Shown: positions 38,918 to 48,860, counted from the stretch's first letter. The stretch is 64,000 bases of DNA from Phytoactinopolyspora limicola (GCF_011320225.1 NZ_JAAOEN010000010.1:124001-188000); one strand, 5' to 3'. A program made the numbers and translations. The notes: a model not told the origin generated them from the sequence alone.

Positions 38918-40327
38918 TCATGGCCGGCCCGTCCAGAGCTCGTCGATGCTGGTGTCGAGGAGTGCGGCGACGTCGCCGAGCCGGTGCCGGCCACTCTCGA
39001 CGACGACGTTTCCGCCTATCACCACGGTGTCGACGTCGGCGGCACCGGCGCTCAGCACTATCTGGTCTGGTGCGGAGCCCGCGGTGCGTACTGAATCTGG
39101 GCGCACCGCCACCAGGTCGGCCGCGGCCCCTGGTGCCAGCCGCCCGTGCCCTGGCCAGCCGAGCGCGTCATGTCCAGCCTGAGTGAGGGCGGCGACCAAC
39201 TGGTCGGGCCGGAACCGTCCGCGCTGACCGCTGGCCAGGCGCTCATGCATCTCGAGAAGCCGCGCCTCGGCCAGCAGGTCGACGACGGCATGCTGGTCGC
39301 TGCCCAGGCACACCGGGCTGCCGGCCGCGTGCAGCGCACCCATGGGCGACAACCCGTCCGCCAGGTCCTGCTCCGTTGTTGGACAGGCACACGCGGTGGT
39401 GCCGGATCGGCCGAGCAGGGTGATGTCGGTGTTGGTGAGGTGGGTGGCGTGCACGGCCGTGGTGGCTGGGCCGAGCGCGCCGGTATCGGCCAGCAGTTGT
39501 GTGGGAGTCCGCCCGTACTCGGCTAGGCAGGCGTCGTTCTCCGCCGGCTGTTCGGACAGGTGGACGTGCAGCGGTAGCGACGACGACGCTGCCCAGCTCG
39601 CGACGGCGTTGACAGCGTCCGGTGGGACGGCCCGGACTGAATGGACCGCGGCGCCGCCGACGACGTCTGGCCGGTCGAGCGCCGTGCGCAGCTGATCCAC
39701 CCGGGTGATCCACCGCTCGGCGGTACCGTCGCCGAAGCGTTGTTGTGCACCCTGGAGTGGCCGACCGATCCCGCCGTTCAGGTAGCAGGTGTCCAGGAGC
39801 GTGAGCCGCACGCCGGCGTCGGCGGCCGCCGCGACCAGGGCGTGGCCCATGGCGTTGGGGTCGGCATAGGCCACCCCGCCGGGGGCATGGTGGAGGTAAT
39901 GGAACTCTCCGACGACACTCACCCCGCTCAGCGCCATCTCCGCATAGGCGGCCCTGGCCAGCTGGTAGTAGGTGTCCGGGGTGAGCCGGTCGGCGAGCAG
40001 GTACATGTCGTCGCGCCAGGTCCAGAACGATCCACCGTCGCGATGGGTCCGTCCCCGCAGTGCACGGTGGAAGGCGTGTGAATGTGTATTGGCGAATCCG
40101 GGGAAGACGACGCCGGGAAGCCGGACGTCGCCGGGTGCTGGGTCGACACCCGTGTGTACGGCCGTGATCCGGGTGTCGGCAACGTCGATCCGCACCCGCG
40201 ACGCTAGGGTCGGGCCGGTTGTCAGGCCGGACACACGCTCCACCGCTGATGGCGGGGTTGTCCGGCCTGCTAGGTCGGCAGGCGTGATCCAGGCGTGCTC
40301 GGCCCAGAACGCGCGCGGGCCACTCAT
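38918..40327 (-). CDS. hutF: formimidoylglutamate deiminase
   Basis: 469 residues, amidohydrolase superfamily, converting N-formimino-glutamate to N-formylglutamate and ammonia. [18 protein letters not shown] is the metal motif; [39 protein letters not shown] and [17 protein letters not shown] follow. The start ATG 40327 overlaps the stop of the upstream M20 gene (ATGA). Residues about 19-37 ([19 protein letters not shown]) are encoded by a small family E inverted repeat, an insertion before the first beta strand. A 112-bp gap to hutI holds a direct repeat of GGTC(C/T)TGGGGCAGG. Confidence 0.92.
   Translation of the reverse strand: MSGPRAFWAEHAWITPADLAGRTTPPSAVERVSGLTTGPTLASRVRIDVADTRITAVHTGVDPAPGDVRLPGVVFPGFANTHSHAFHRALRGRTHRDGGSFWTWRDDMYLLADRLTPDTYYQLARAAYAEMALSGVSVVGEFHYLHHAPGGVAYADPNAMGHALVAAAADAGVRLTLLDTCYLNGGIGRPLQGAQQRFGDGTAERWITRVDQLRTALDRPDVVGGAAVHSVRAVPPDAVNAVASWAASSSLPLHVHLSEQPAENDACLAEYGRTPTQLLADTGALGPATTAVHATHLTNTDITLLGRSGTTACACPTTEQDLADGLSPMGALHAAGSPVCLGSDQHAVVDLLAEARLLEMHERLASGQRGRFRPDQLVAALTQAGHDALGWPGHGRLAPGAAADLVAVRPDSVRTAGSAPDQIVLSAGAADVDTVVIGGNVVVESGRHRLGDVAALLDTSIDELWTGRP
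40219..40269. repeat. family E repeat inside hutF
   Basis: TTGTCAGGCCGGACA (40219-40233) and TTGTCCGGCCTG (40258-40269) are inverted relative to each other, 11 bases perfectly paired (CAGGCCGGACA). It is in frame inside hutF and encodes residues around 19-37. Confidence 0.8.
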
Positions 40328-41595
40328 CGCGTCAGCTCCGCCAGGCAATCGGCGAGCGCGTGGACGCCGGCCAGGCAGTCGTCGCGGGCGGCGTGTTCTT
40401 CCGGAGAGTGGGAGATGCCGGTGGGATTGCGGACGAACAGCATCGCGGTGGGGATGCCGGCCTCGCTGAGTACCCCGGCGTCGTGTCCGGCGCCAGTTCC
40501 GAGGATGGGAACGGCCGGCCCGGACGCGCCGGGGCCGGAAACCGCGGTCGACGCCCCAGTCGTCAGCCTGGTCCGAGGTGTCGCCGCTGGTGAATGAGTT
40601 GTCCGGCCTGACACGCCGGAAAGGCGGGTGGCAAGGTCAGCGTCGAACACGGTGGCGCCGGTCCACGATTCTTCGGTGGGTCCGACGTCGGCGAGGTCGG
40701 CGAGCACGGCCCGTACCGCGTCCTCATCGGCGGCTCGGCAGTCCAGCCACGCCGTGACCCGAGACGGGATGGCGTTGACGCCGTTCGGCTCTACCTGGAC
40801 CTTGCCGACCGTCGCCAGCGCGCCGCGCCGTTCCGCCGCGGCCCGGACCTCACCGATCAACCGGGCCAGGGCCAGCATCGGGTCGTCGCGGTCGGCCAGC
40901 GGCGTGGTGCCGGCGTGGTTCGCCTGCCCGTCCAGGGTGATCCGCCACCGGCCGTGCGGCCAGATCATGCTGGCCACCCCCACCGGCGCGGCCAGATCGA
41001 CCAGACCGCGGCCCTGCTCGACGTGGAGTTCGACGAACGTCGCCACCCTCCGCAGTGTCTCGTCGTCGCGGCCCACCTGCTCCGGGTTGTGGCCACCGGC
41101 CCGCATCGCCTCCGCCATCGTGGCGCCGTCGTGATCGGCCAAACCGAGTGCGCGATCGGCGGGAAGCCGCCCGGTCAGAATCCTCGACCCGGCACAGGCG
41201 ACCCCGAAGCGGGCACCTTCTTCGTCGGCGAACGACGCCACCGCTATCGGGCGTGCGGGGTGCCATCCCCGCGCCCGCAGTACGTCGACGGCCAGCAGTG
41301 CGGACACCACTCCCAGGGGGCCGTCGTAGGCGCCGCCGCTGGGCACCGAGTCGAGATGGCTGCCGGTCACGACCCCCGGGCCGTCGGTGTCCGGATCACC
41401 CCACCACGCCCATTGGTTGCCGGCCCGGTCGGTGGTTACGTCCAGGCCGCGGCGAGCCGCCTCCGCGGTGAACCACTCCCGCAGGGTGGCGTCCTCACGG
41501 GTCCACGCGAACCGCCGGTATCCGCCGTCCCGTCCGCGGCCCACCGGAGCCAGCTCGGCCCACATCCGGTCGAATTCGCTGGCGGTTGGTGTCAT
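40324..41595 (-). CDS. M20 amidohydrolase (allantoate amidohydrolase-like), probable HutG substitute
   Basis: 423 residues. The M20 carbamoylase/allantoate amidohydrolase family motifs are [61 protein letters not shown] and [11 protein letters not shown]. In the hut operon its likely task is removing formate from N-formylglutamate, the job of HutG elsewhere; this is inferred from position between hutU and hutF. Streptomyces hut loci, as I recall, have the same gene. About 30 residues (from VSGRTTHSP to GPGASG) interrupt the region before GTGAGHDAG and start with a family E core. ATGA overlaps join it to hutU and hutF. Confidence 0.87.
   Translation of the reverse strand: MTPTASEFDRMWAELAPVGRGRDGGYRRFAWTREDATLREWFTAEAARRGLDVTTDRAGNQWAWWGDPDTDGPGVVTGSHLDSVPSGGAYDGPLGVVSALLAVDVLRARGWHPARPIAVASFADEEGARFGVACAGSRILTGRLPADRALGLADHDGATMAEAMRAGGHNPEQVGRDDETLRRVATFVELHVEQGRGLVDLAAPVGVASMIWPHGRWRITLDGQANHAGTTPLADRDDPMLALARLIGEVRAAAERRGALATVGKVQVEPNGVNAIPSRVTAWLDCRAADEDAVRAVLADLADVGPTEESWTGATVFDADLATRLSGVSGRTTHSPAATPRTRLTTGASTAVSGPGASGPAVPILGTGAGHDAGVLSEAGIPTAMLFVRNPTGISHSPEEHAARDDCLAGVHALADCLAELTR
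40599..40613. repeat. family E core inside the M20 gene
   Basis: TTGTCCGGCCTGACA, the same 15-mer as in the 37621 arm. It encodes VSGRTT on the minus strand at the start of a species-specific insertion. A diverged partner (GTCAGCCTGGTCCG, 40562-40575) may be the other arm. Confidence 0.7.
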
Positions 41596-43271
41596 ACCTC
41601 GCTCGCGGGTAGACGGAGGGCATGGTCGCGGGCGACGTTGGCGGCATCCGGGTAGCCGGCGTCGACGTGGCGGAGCACACCGGTGGCGGGATCGTTGGTG
41701 AGCACCCGTTCCAGCTTGGCCGCGGCCAGGTCGGTGCCGTCGGCCACACTGACCTGTCCGGCGTGGATCGACCGGCCCATACCGACCCCACCGCCGTGGT
41801 GAATGGACACCCACGACGCTCCGGAGGCGGTGTTGATCAGCGCGTTCAGCAGCGGCCAATCGGCGATGGCGTCCGACCCGTCGGCCATGGCTTCGGTTTC
41901 GCGGTAGGGCGAAGCCACCGACCCCGCGTCGAGATGGTCCCGGCCGATCACGATCGGTGCCGCCACCGCCCCGGAGGCGACCAACTCGTTGAACCTGAGC
42001 CCGGCCCGGTGCCGCTCGCCGTGGCCGAGCCAGCAGATCCGGGCGGGTAGCCCCTGGAATGGCACCTTCTCCTGGGCGGCCCGGATCCAGCGGTGCAGGT
42101 GGTCGTCGTCGAACAGGTCGAGGACGGCGTTGTCGGTGGCGGCGATGTCCCGCGGGTCGCCGGACAGGGCAGCCCACCGGAACGGCCCTTTACCCTCGCA
42201 GAACAGCGGGCGGATGTAGGCGGGGACGAAACCGGGGAAGTCGAAGGCACGCTCGAATCCGCCGGAGCGGGCTTCGTCGCGGATCGAGTTGCCGTAGTCG
42301 AAGACCTCCGCGCCGGCGTCCATGAACCCGACCATCGCCGCGACGTGTTTCGCCATGGAGGCACGTGCGCGGTCGGTGAACTCGGCTGGTTTCTTGGCGG
42401 CGTAGTCGGGCCAGTCGTCGACCGACACGTCCTCGGGTAGGTAACTGAGGGGGTCGTGGGCCGAGGTCTGATCGGTGACGATGTCGACCTCGACCCCGCG
42501 GCGCAGTAGTTCCGGCAGGATCGTCGCGCAGTTGCCGACCAGGCCGACCGACAACGCCCGGCGGTCCTGCTTGGCGGTGAGCACCAACCCGAGCGCTTCG
42601 TCGAGATCGTCGGTGTGAGTGTCCAGATAACCCTGCTGATCACGTCGGGCCAGCCGGGACGCGTCGACGTCGATCACCAGGCACACGCCGTCGTTCAGCG
42701 TGACCGCTAGTGGTTGAGCGCCGCCCATGCCGCCGCAGCCTCCGGTGACGGTCAACGTGCCGGCCAGGGTGCCACCGAACCGCTTGGCCGCCACTGCGGC
42801 GAACGTTTCGTAGGTGCCTTGCAGGATGCCCTGGGTGCCGATGTAGATCCACGATCCGGCGGTCATCTGCCCGTACATCGTCAACCCGAGCCGCTCTAGG
42901 CGGCGGAACTCCGGCCAGGTGGCCCAGTCGCCCACCAGGTTCGAGTTGGCGATCAGGACTCGCGGCGCCCACTCGTGGGTGCGGAGGACCCCCACGGGTT
43001 TGCCGGACTGGACCAGCAGCGTCTCGTCGTCGTCCATAGTGCGCAGCGTGTGGACGAGTGCGTGGTAGCTGGGCCAGTCGCGGGCCGCTTTGCCGGTACC
43101 GCCGTAGACCACCAGCTGCTCCGGTAGCTCGGCGACCTCGGGGTCCAGGTTGTTCATCAGCATCCGCAGCGGTGCCTCGGTCTGCCAGCTGCGGGCGGTC
43201 AGGGTGGTGCCCCGGGGTGCCCGGATGGGAGCGGCTGGAACGGCAGGTGTGGGATTGGGTGCGTTGGTCAT
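41592..43271 (-). CDS. hutU: urocanate hydratase
   Basis: 559 residues, hydrating urocanate to imidazolonepropionate with tightly bound NAD+. Conserved runs include [106 protein letters not shown] and [17 protein letters not shown]. The start ATG 43271 follows AAGGAG six bases upstream, in the 11-base gap after hutH. Length is standard. Confidence 0.96.
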   Translation of the reverse strand: MTNAPNPTPAVPAAPIRAPRGTTLTARSWQTEAPLRMLMNNLDPEVAELPEQLVVYGGTGKAARDWPSYHALVHTLRTMDDDETLLVQSGKPVGVLRTHEWAPRVLIANSNLVGDWATWPEFRRLERLGLTMYGQMTAGSWIYIGTQGILQGTYETFAAVAAKRFGGTLAGTLTVTGGCGGMGGAQPLAVTLNDGVCLVIDVDASRLARRDQQGYLDTHTDDLDEALGLVLTAKQDRRALSVGLVGNCATILPELLRRGVEVDIVTDQTSAHDPLSYLPEDVSVDDWPDYAAKKPAEFTDRARASMAKHVAAMVGFMDAGAEVFDYGNSIRDEARSGGFERAFDFPGFVPAYIRPLFCEGKGPFRWAALSGDPRDIAATDNAVLDLFDDDHLHRWIRAAQEKVPFQGLPARICWLGHGERHRAGLRFNELVASGAVAAPIVIGRDHLDAGSVASPYRETEAMADGSDAIADWPLLNALINTASGASWVSIHHGGGVGMGRSIHAGQVSVADGTDLAAAKLERVLTNDPATGVLRHVDAGYPDAANVARDHALRLPASEV

Positions 43272-43282
43272 GATGGGCTCCT

Positions 43283-44851
43283 TCAACGCAGGGGGTCGAC
43301 GGCGGTGCTGGTGGCGGCGCCGATGAGCGCCCCGGTATGGATGAGATCGACGACGGCGTCGATGTCGGGGGTGAGGAACCGGTCCGGTCCGGGCGCGGGC
43401 ACGCGGGTACGGATGGCGTCGTGTACGGCCCTGGTGGCGGGTGCCGGGGTCAGCGGCGCGCGCAGGTCCATGGCGCGGGCGGCGGTCAGGATCTCCACCG
43501 CGAGTACGCGGGTGAGCCCGTCGACGGCGCGGCGCAGCTTACGTGCGGCGGCCCACCCCATCGACACGTGATCCTCTTGCATGGCCGACGACGGGATCGA
43601 GTCCACGGATGCTGGTGCGGCGAGCCGCTTGAGTTCGGAGACGATCCCGGCCGCGGTGTACTGGGCGATCATGTGTCCGGAGTCGACACCGGGGTCGGCG
43701 GCGAGGAACGCCGGCAGGCCTTGGTTGCGGGCGACGTCGAGTATCCGATCGGTGCGGCGTTCGGAGATGCTGGCGACGTCGGCCACCGCGATGGCGGCGA
43801 AGTCCAGGACGTAGCCGACCGGGGCGCCGTGGAAGTTGCCGTTCGACTCCACCCGGCCGTCCGTGGTGACCACCGGGTTGTCGATGGCGGCGGCGAGTTC
43901 CCGGCCCGCGACCGCATGGGCGTGGGCGAAGGTGTCACGGGCGGCGCCGTGCACCTGTGGGCTGCAGCGCAGCGAATACGCGTCCTGCACCCGGGTGCAG
44001 ACGTCGGGGTCGCGGTGGCTGGCCATGATGCCGGAGCCGGCCAGCAGCGTGCGCAGGTTGGCCGCGGAGTCGGCCTGTCCGGGGTGGGGGCGCAACGCGA
44101 TCAGGTCGGCGGCGAACGCGGCATCGGTGCCGAGCAGGACTTCGACGCTCATCGCGGCGGCGATGTCGGCGGCGGTCATGAGCGCATCGAGGTCGTGGAG
44201 GGCCAGAAGCAGCTGACCGAGCATGCCGTCGGTGCCGTTGATCAGTGCCAGGCCCTCTTTCTCGGCCAGCGTGATCGGTTTCAGGCCGGCGGCCGCGAGT
44301 GCCTCCGCGGCGGGCCGGCGGTGGCCGTCGGCATCGTCCACCCAGCCCTCGCCGAGCAGTGCGAGTGCGCAGTGCGACAGCGGGGCGAGGTCGCCGGAGC
44401 AGCCGAGTGAGCCGTACTCGTGGACCACCGGCGTGATGCCGTGGTTGAGCAGATCCGCGTAAGCGAGGGCGGTGTCGGGGCGGATGCCAGTACGGCCGGT
44501 AGCCAGGGTGGCAAGCCGTAACAGCATGAGCGCCCGGACCACCTCGCGCTCGACGGCGGGGCCGGAGCCCGCGGCGTGGGAACGGATCAGCGACAGTTGC
44601 AGCGCCGTTCTCCGCTCCGCGGGAATGTGTTTGGTGGCCAGCGCGCCGAAGCCGGTGGAAACGCCGTAGTGTGCGGTGTCGTCGCTGGCCAGCTCGGTGA
44701 TGATGGCGCGGCTGGTATTGATGGCGTCGAGTGCGTCGGCGGCTAGGACGATAGGTGTGTTGCCGCGGGCTACCGCAACGACGTCGGCGGCGCTGAGCGG
44801 GCCGACGCCGACCTCGACCGGAGCCACCGGTGGCGTGGTGTCTGTGGCCAT
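43283..44851 (-). CDS. hutH: histidine ammonia-lyase
   Basis: 522 residues, first enzyme of histidine degradation, forming urocanate. The electrophilic MIO cofactor region reads [14 protein letters not shown], so the self-cyclising tripeptide is Cys-Ser-Gly rather than the common Ala-Ser-Gly. [11 protein letters not shown] holds the catalytic Tyr, and [16 protein letters not shown] the later active-site residues. The start ATG 44851 gives [11 protein letters not shown] 44860 adds three residues. It is first in the hut run and divergent from the IclR regulator. Confidence 0.95.
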   Translation of the reverse strand: MATDTTPPVAPVEVGVGPLSAADVVAVARGNTPIVLAADALDAINTSRAIITELASDDTAHYGVSTGFGALATKHIPAERRTALQLSLIRSHAAGSGPAVEREVVRALMLLRLATLATGRTGIRPDTALAYADLLNHGITPVVHEYGSLGCSGDLAPLSHCALALLGEGWVDDADGHRRPAAEALAAAGLKPITLAEKEGLALINGTDGMLGQLLLALHDLDALMTAADIAAAMSVEVLLGTDAAFAADLIALRPHPGQADSAANLRTLLAGSGIMASHRDPDVCTRVQDAYSLRCSPQVHGAARDTFAHAHAVAGRELAAAIDNPVVTTDGRVESNGNFHGAPVGYVLDFAAIAVADVASISERRTDRILDVARNQGLPAFLAADPGVDSGHMIAQYTAAGIVSELKRLAAPASVDSIPSSAMQEDHVSMGWAAARKLRRAVDGLTRVLAVEILTAARAMDLRAPLTPAPATRAVHDAIRTRVPAPGPDRFLTPDIDAVVDLIHTGALIGAATSTAVDPLR

Positions 44852-44979
44852 GGTCAGCATCCCGTCGTGAGAGACGTAGCTCCCACAGTCAGATGATCAT
44901 GGATGCCGGGAGGGGAAGTCCGCATAGCAGCCATTGCATCCTGCCAGGGCCCCAGGTGAAATGGGATTCGGTCAGATAG

Positions 44980-44997
44980 TGTCTGGTATTCAAGACA
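44980..44997. promoter_or_regulatory. candidate IclR operator upstream of hutH
   Basis: TGTCT-GGTATTCA-AGACA, a 5-8-5 inverted repeat in the 211-bp region between hutH and the IclR gene start at 45063. Its placement between divergent genes fits autoregulation plus hut control. The hut inducer (urocanate or histidine) is not deducible from DNA. Confidence 0.6.
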
Positions 44998-45062
44998 TAG
45001 TCGGTGAACAGTGGGCGCCGGTGGTGGTGGATCGGACCGAACGGTGCCGGACAGGGGAAACG

Positions 45063-45851
45063 GTGGGAGCAAGCAGCAAGGTGCCGGCGCTGCATAGTGG
45101 TGTGCGCATCCTGCGGCACCTGGCCCGGCACGGTGGCCCGATGCCGGCTGCCGCGGTGGCGACCGAACTGGGCCTGCCCCGGTCCACCGTGTATCACCTG
45201 CTGGCCGAGTTGGAGCGGGAAGGCCTCGTGGTCCACCTGCCGGAAGAGCGCCGGTACGGGCTCGGTATCGGTGCGTTCGAGTTAGGCACCGCCTATACGC
45301 GGCAGGCGCCGTTGTCCCGGCTGACCCGTCCGTTGCTGCACCGACTCGTGGACGACGTCGGGCACGGCGCTCACCTGGCCGTCCTGCATGGGCGGGAGGT
45401 GCTCTATTTGATCGAGGAACGGGCACCGGGTAGCCCGTCGCTGGTGACCGACGTGGGTGTCCGGCTGCCGGCACACCTGACCGCCAGCGGGCGGGCCATC
45501 CTGGCCGGCTTGGAAGCCGCTCAGGTGCGCGCACTCTTCCCGGATTCGTCGGCGTTCTCCGACCGGCACGGCGCGGGGCCGCGCAGCTTGTCGGCCCTGC
45601 GTCCGATGCTCAGCGAGGTACGGCGTCATGGCTACGCCACCGAGTATGGCGAGGTCACGCCAGGGTTCGGGTCGGTGGGTGTGGCCGCCCGAGACCACAC
45701 CGGATATCCAGTGGCCGCGGTGGCGGTGACGTTCGCGGTCGACAGCGTGGCGCAGGAGCAGTGGCCGACGCTGGCTGCCCGCATCGGACGGGTGAGCGAC
45801 GAGTTGACCCGCCGGATCGGTGGCCGCCCTAACGATCGCGGGGGGCGCTGA
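45063..45851 (+). CDS. IclR family regulator, probable hut regulator
   Basis: 262 residues. The N-terminal winged helix (VPALHSGVRILRHLARHGG to STVYHLLAELEREGLV) is followed by the IclR effector domain with HLAVLHGREVLYLIEERAPG, LTASGRAILAGL and YATEYGEVTPGFGSVGVAARD. The start GTG 45063 is supported by GGGGAAAC upstream; a longer reading from 44934 would run through the promoter region. It is divergent from hutH, as in actinobacterial hut loci. Its last 23 bases overlap the convergent MFS gene. Confidence 0.88.
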   Translation: MGASSKVPALHSGVRILRHLARHGGPMPAAAVATELGLPRSTVYHLLAELEREGLVVHLPEERRYGLGIGAFELGTAYTRQAPLSRLTRPLLHRLVDDVGHGAHLAVLHGREVLYLIEERAPGSPSLVTDVGVRLPAHLTASGRAILAGLEAAQVRALFPDSSAFSDRHGAGPRSLSALRPMLSEVRRHGYATEYGEVTPGFGSVGVAARDHTGYPVAAVAVTFAVDSVAQEQWPTLAARIGRVSDELTRRIGGRPNDRGGR

Positions 45852-47148
45852 AGGCCGCGAAGCCGATGCTGACCACACCGACCGCGGTCAGCACGAGGAA
45901 CGCTGACGCGTAACTGCCAAGCAGATCGGCGATTGCGGCACCCGCCCACGGCGCCAGCGCCACCGTGATGGTGATCGGCGCGGACAACAGCCCGGTCAGC
46001 CGGCCGTAGTGGGCCGTGCCCCACCGGTCGGTGACCGCCATGGCCTGGATCAGGGTCAGCAGGCCACGAGCCATCCCGGCGACGATGGCCGCGCCGATCA
46101 GCACGGTCACGGAGGTGAGCACGCTGAGCAATCCGGTGGTGAGCGCAGTGGCCGCCAGGATGCTCACCGTCCGGGCCCGGACCCCGAGCAGCCGGGTGAG
46201 TGCTGGATAACCGACCCGGCCGATCACCTGGCCCAACCCGCCCAGTCCAAGCGCGAGCGCCGCCGTGCCGGTGTCGATCCCATGTTCGATCATCAGCGGC
46301 ACCAGATTGATCACGACCGCGAACGCGGTGAACGACGAAAGGCCGAGTGCGACCATCAGCGCCACGAACGGCGCACTCCGGGCGATCCGCGCCGGGTCGC
46401 CCGGGTTGTGGACGGCGGCGTGCACCGGGCCGGTCGTTGCGGTGCCATTGCTGGTGGGACGTGCCGCTGGCGAGTTCGATGCCGGCTGCGCTGGGCGAGG
46501 ACTCGTCGTCGGGTCGGCATGGTCGGCGGCCGGCCACGGTCCACGTAGCCCCCACCAGTGGCCGGGGACCGTGATCACGGCGAGCACGGCGGCCAACACC
46601 AGATACGTGCCCCGCCAGTCGAGGTGGTCCATGATGAACGCGGTGAGCGGCGCGAACACCGTGCTGGCCAGGCCGGCCGCCAGGGTCAGCAGGGTCAGCG
46701 CCTTGACTCGTCGCGGCCCGTACCAGCGGGTCAGCGCGGCGAACGCGGGTGGATAGAGGATCGCCGCCATCGCGACCCCGGCGACCAGCCAGCCGGCGGT
46801 GAAGACGGCAAGGTTCGGGGCAGCGGCGATGACGATGACGCTCGGCACCGCCAACGCCGAACCGGCCGTCATGAGCACCCGCGGGCCGTGCCCGTCGAGC
46901 CGGCGGCCCACCGGTATCCCCACGAGCGCCGCGACGAGTAGCCCGGCTGAGAACGCCGCCGTGATCAGCGTCCGTGACCAGCCGGTGTCGGTGCTGATCT
47001 CGGTGAGTAGCACCGGGAACGCGTAGTACAGCACACCCCAGCTGACGATCTCGGTGAGGCACAGGGTGGCCAGGACGCGGCGCAGGCCGGCGGGTGAGAG
47101 CGACCGCGGTGGGGCCGCTCCGCTCTGCGGCGACGACGAGTTCCTCAC
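45829..47148 (-). CDS. MFS transporter
   Basis: 439 residues, 12 helices. The motif-A position has GIPVGRRLDGHGPRVLM. A hydrophilic Pro/Ala/Ser/Thr-rich loop (about residues 200-240, with ADPTTSPRPAQPASNSP) separates the two halves. It resembles the oxalate/formate-antiporter-like (YbfB/monocarboxylate-type) MFS subgroup. The substrate is unknown. The 3' end overlaps the IclR gene by 23 bases on the opposite strand. The start ATG 47148 is conventional. Confidence 0.85.
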   Translation of the reverse strand: MRNSSSPQSGAAPPRSLSPAGLRRVLATLCLTEIVSWGVLYYAFPVLLTEISTDTGWSRTLITAAFSAGLLVAALVGIPVGRRLDGHGPRVLMTAGSALAVPSVIVIAAAPNLAVFTAGWLVAGVAMAAILYPPAFAALTRWYGPRRVKALTLLTLAAGLASTVFAPLTAFIMDHLDWRGTYLVLAAVLAVITVPGHWWGLRGPWPAADHADPTTSPRPAQPASNSPAARPTSNGTATTGPVHAAVHNPGDPARIARSAPFVALMVALGLSSFTAFAVVINLVPLMIEHGIDTGTAALALGLGGLGQVIGRVGYPALTRLLGVRARTVSILAATALTTGLLSVLTSVTVLIGAAIVAGMARGLLTLIQAMAVTDRWGTAHYGRLTGLLSAPITITVALAPWAGAAIADLLGSYASAFLVLTAVGVVSIGFAAFSAPRDR

Positions 47149-47218
47149 GGTCTGGACAGTGTGGCAGAGGTGTGTGGGTGGCCGGGGTGGGTGGCCCGTT
47201 GAGCCGTCGATCCGACAG

Positions 47219-48298
47219 TCACGCGGGCTCCGTCATGGCTGCTTTGTTCACGTACGCGGCGAGGGCGGCGACGACGTGGGTGGCGTCGCGGTGTACGCCG
47301 CGCAGAGTGTTCGACGAGAACGACCGCTGGAACTCGATACCGAGGTAGACCAGGCCAGGATGGGTGGTGGAGGTACCACCGTCGTGTCGCGGGAGTCCAC
47401 GCTGGTCGAGTGCGCCGAGGCCATCGAGATAGCTGAGATTCGGCCGGTAGCCGGTGGCGAGGATGACGGTGTCGACGGGTTCGCGGCTGCCGTCGGACCA
47501 GATGACGTCCGGGCCGTCGAGGGCCTTGAACACTGGCCGTCGGTCCGGCCGGCCAGCGGCCAGTGCAGCCTGATATCGGCCAGTGTCGATGACGAGTGTG
47601 GAGCTGAACAGCCGGGTCAGCCACGCGGCCGGCAGCCGGTCGGCCCCGCTGACCTTGAGCCAGTAGTGCAGGTCGCGGCCGAGACGTCGCTGTGGAACGA
47701 ACGAGACGGGCTCCCGCGTCGCCAGGGTGACCGTCGCCACCTGAGCGAGTTCGTAGCTCACTTGAATCGCTGAGTTTCCCGCGCCAACGACGACCACCCG
47801 CTGGCCGGCGTAAGGCCTTGGATCGTGGTAGTCGGCGACGTGCAGGATGGTGCCGGCGAATCCGTCGTGCCCCGGTAGCTGGGGTATGTGTGGATTGGCG
47901 AACGAGCCGCTGGCGGCGATGATGCCGGCCGCGGAGATCTCCTCACCCGTGGCCGTGTGCACGGTGAACCGTCCGCCGCTGGTGTCGATCGAGGTGACGC
48001 GGGTGCCGGTCCTGATCTCGGCGTCCAGGCCGGCGGCGTAGCTCTCGAGGTAACGGGCGACGTCGTCGCGCGCCGGGTAACCGTCGGGATCGCCGGGAAA
48101 CGGAACGCCGGGAAACGAGCTGTATTTGGCCGGGGAGAAGAGGGTGAGGCTGTCGTAGTACTGGGGCCACGAGCCGGCCGACCGGTCGCTTGCTTCGAGG
48201 ACGAGGGGCCGAAGTCCGGCGTCGAGGGCGGCGCTGGCCCCCGCGAGGCCGGACTGACCGCTGCCGATGACGACGACGGGATCTGTGGACGATGTCAT
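47219..48298 (-). CDS. flavin-dependent monooxygenase (FMO/ArsO-like)
   Basis: 359 residues. FAD site VVVIGSGQSGLAGAS, linker SLTLFSPAKYSSFPG, NADPH site VVVVGAGNSAIQVS, and the C-terminal DTVILATGYRPNLSYLDGLG ATG-type motif. This is the Class B monooxygenase/thioredoxin-reductase-like fold. Divergence from an ArsR-type gene suggests inducible expression and recalls ArsO-type enzymes of metalloid resistance, but no arsenic gene (arsC, acr3, arsM) is nearby, so the substrate is open. Confidence 0.83.
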   Translation of the reverse strand: MTSSTDPVVVIGSGQSGLAGASAALDAGLRPLVLEASDRSAGSWPQYYDSLTLFSPAKYSSFPGVPFPGDPDGYPARDDVARYLESYAAGLDAEIRTGTRVTSIDTSGGRFTVHTATGEEISAAGIIAASGSFANPHIPQLPGHDGFAGTILHVADYHDPRPYAGQRVVVVGAGNSAIQVSYELAQVATVTLATREPVSFVPQRRLGRDLHYWLKVSGADRLPAAWLTRLFSSTLVIDTGRYQAALAAGRPDRRPVFKALDGPDVIWSDGSREPVDTVILATGYRPNLSYLDGLGALDQRGLPRHDGGTSTTHPGLVYLGIEFQRSFSSNTLRGVHRDATHVVAALAAYVNKAAMTEPA

Positions 48299-48314
48299 GC
48301 GGAAAACATATCGT

Positions 48315-48328
48315 CATATCGCGAAATG
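48315..48328. promoter_or_regulatory. candidate ArsR-family operator
   Basis: CATATCGCGAAATG is a near-palindrome (CAT-n-TCGCGA-n-ATG) in the 75-bp AT-richer gap between the monooxygenase and ArsR genes, next to a direct repeat of CATATCG. The position over both starts suits repression of both. Confidence 0.55.
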
Positions 48329-48373
48329 TCAAAACGAATGCTCTGGCATAGGCTGAACGGCGGAGGTCGACGA

Positions 48374-48700
48374 ATGGCGGAACCAGTCACCATGGCGACG
48401 GACGCGGATGCGCCCGTGGTGCTCAACCCAGCGACCCATGACTTCCTGAAGGCGCTCGCCAGTCCTACCCGGCAGCGGATCATGATGTTGTTCTTCAACG
48501 GTGCCGAGCTGTCGGTGGGTGAGGTAGCCGAGCGGGCCGGCATCGGCCAGTCCACGGCGTCCGAGCAGCTCACCTTGATGCGGCGGGGCGGTGTCGTCAC
48601 CGCGCGCCGCGATGGCAAGGTGATCCGGTACCGAGGAGACCGGGAGGGTATCCGGAAGGCGCTCGCCGACCTGCAGGCGTATCTCGAGGTCTGCTGCTAA
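48374..48700 (+). CDS. ArsR/SmtB-family transcriptional repressor
   Basis: 108 residues. The winged helix shows [39 protein letters not shown] and GKVIRYRGDREGI. It has no CxC-type metal motif in the recognition helix, but the protein ends EVCC; a terminal Cys pair could bind a soft metal or sense thiol chemistry. The start ATG 48374 has CGGAGG seven bases upstream. A longer open frame upstream overlaps the monooxygenase gene and is rejected. Confidence 0.88.
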   Translation: MAEPVTMATDADAPVVLNPATHDFLKALASPTRQRIMMLFFNGAELSVGEVAERAGIGQSTASEQLTLMRRGGVVTARRDGKVIRYRGDREGIRKALADLQAYLEVCC

Positions 48701-48860
48701 GAGCTTCCGCCAATAGATGCTGGCGGGCTGAGCCAGCGGATGAGCGTCACCTGGCTTCGTTGTCGTTGTCGATCGATGGCTCCGCATCGACCTTCTCCTC
48801 CGCCTTGCCATGCTCGCTCCTCCACTGGCTCAGCTCCACCGATCTATTGGCGGAAGCTCT
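48700..48860. repeat. nested inverted repeat between arsR and SDR gene (family F)
   Basis: The outer 19-bp arms AGAGCTTCCGCCAATAGAT (48700-48718) and 48842-48860 are perfect. The inner pair GCTGAGCCAG (48727-48736)/CTGGCTCAGC (48825-48834) is also perfect, and a third small pair GTCGAT/ATCGAC lies near the centre. It begins at the last base of the arsR stop. It could be a small MITE-like element with terminal inverted repeats, or a multi-stem RNA in the leader of the next operon. The remaining 48861-48994 shows no other feature. Confidence 0.88.

Noticed and set aside
44890-44915. Family A palindrome remnant (ATGATCATG) upstream of hutH
   Set aside because: Only nine bases match and there is no second arm; it could easily be chance.
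46009-46548. 179-codon plus-strand frame antisense to the MFS gene
   Set aside because: It lies entirely over predicted membrane helices of the real gene and is rich in His/Arg/Gln typical of antisense reading.
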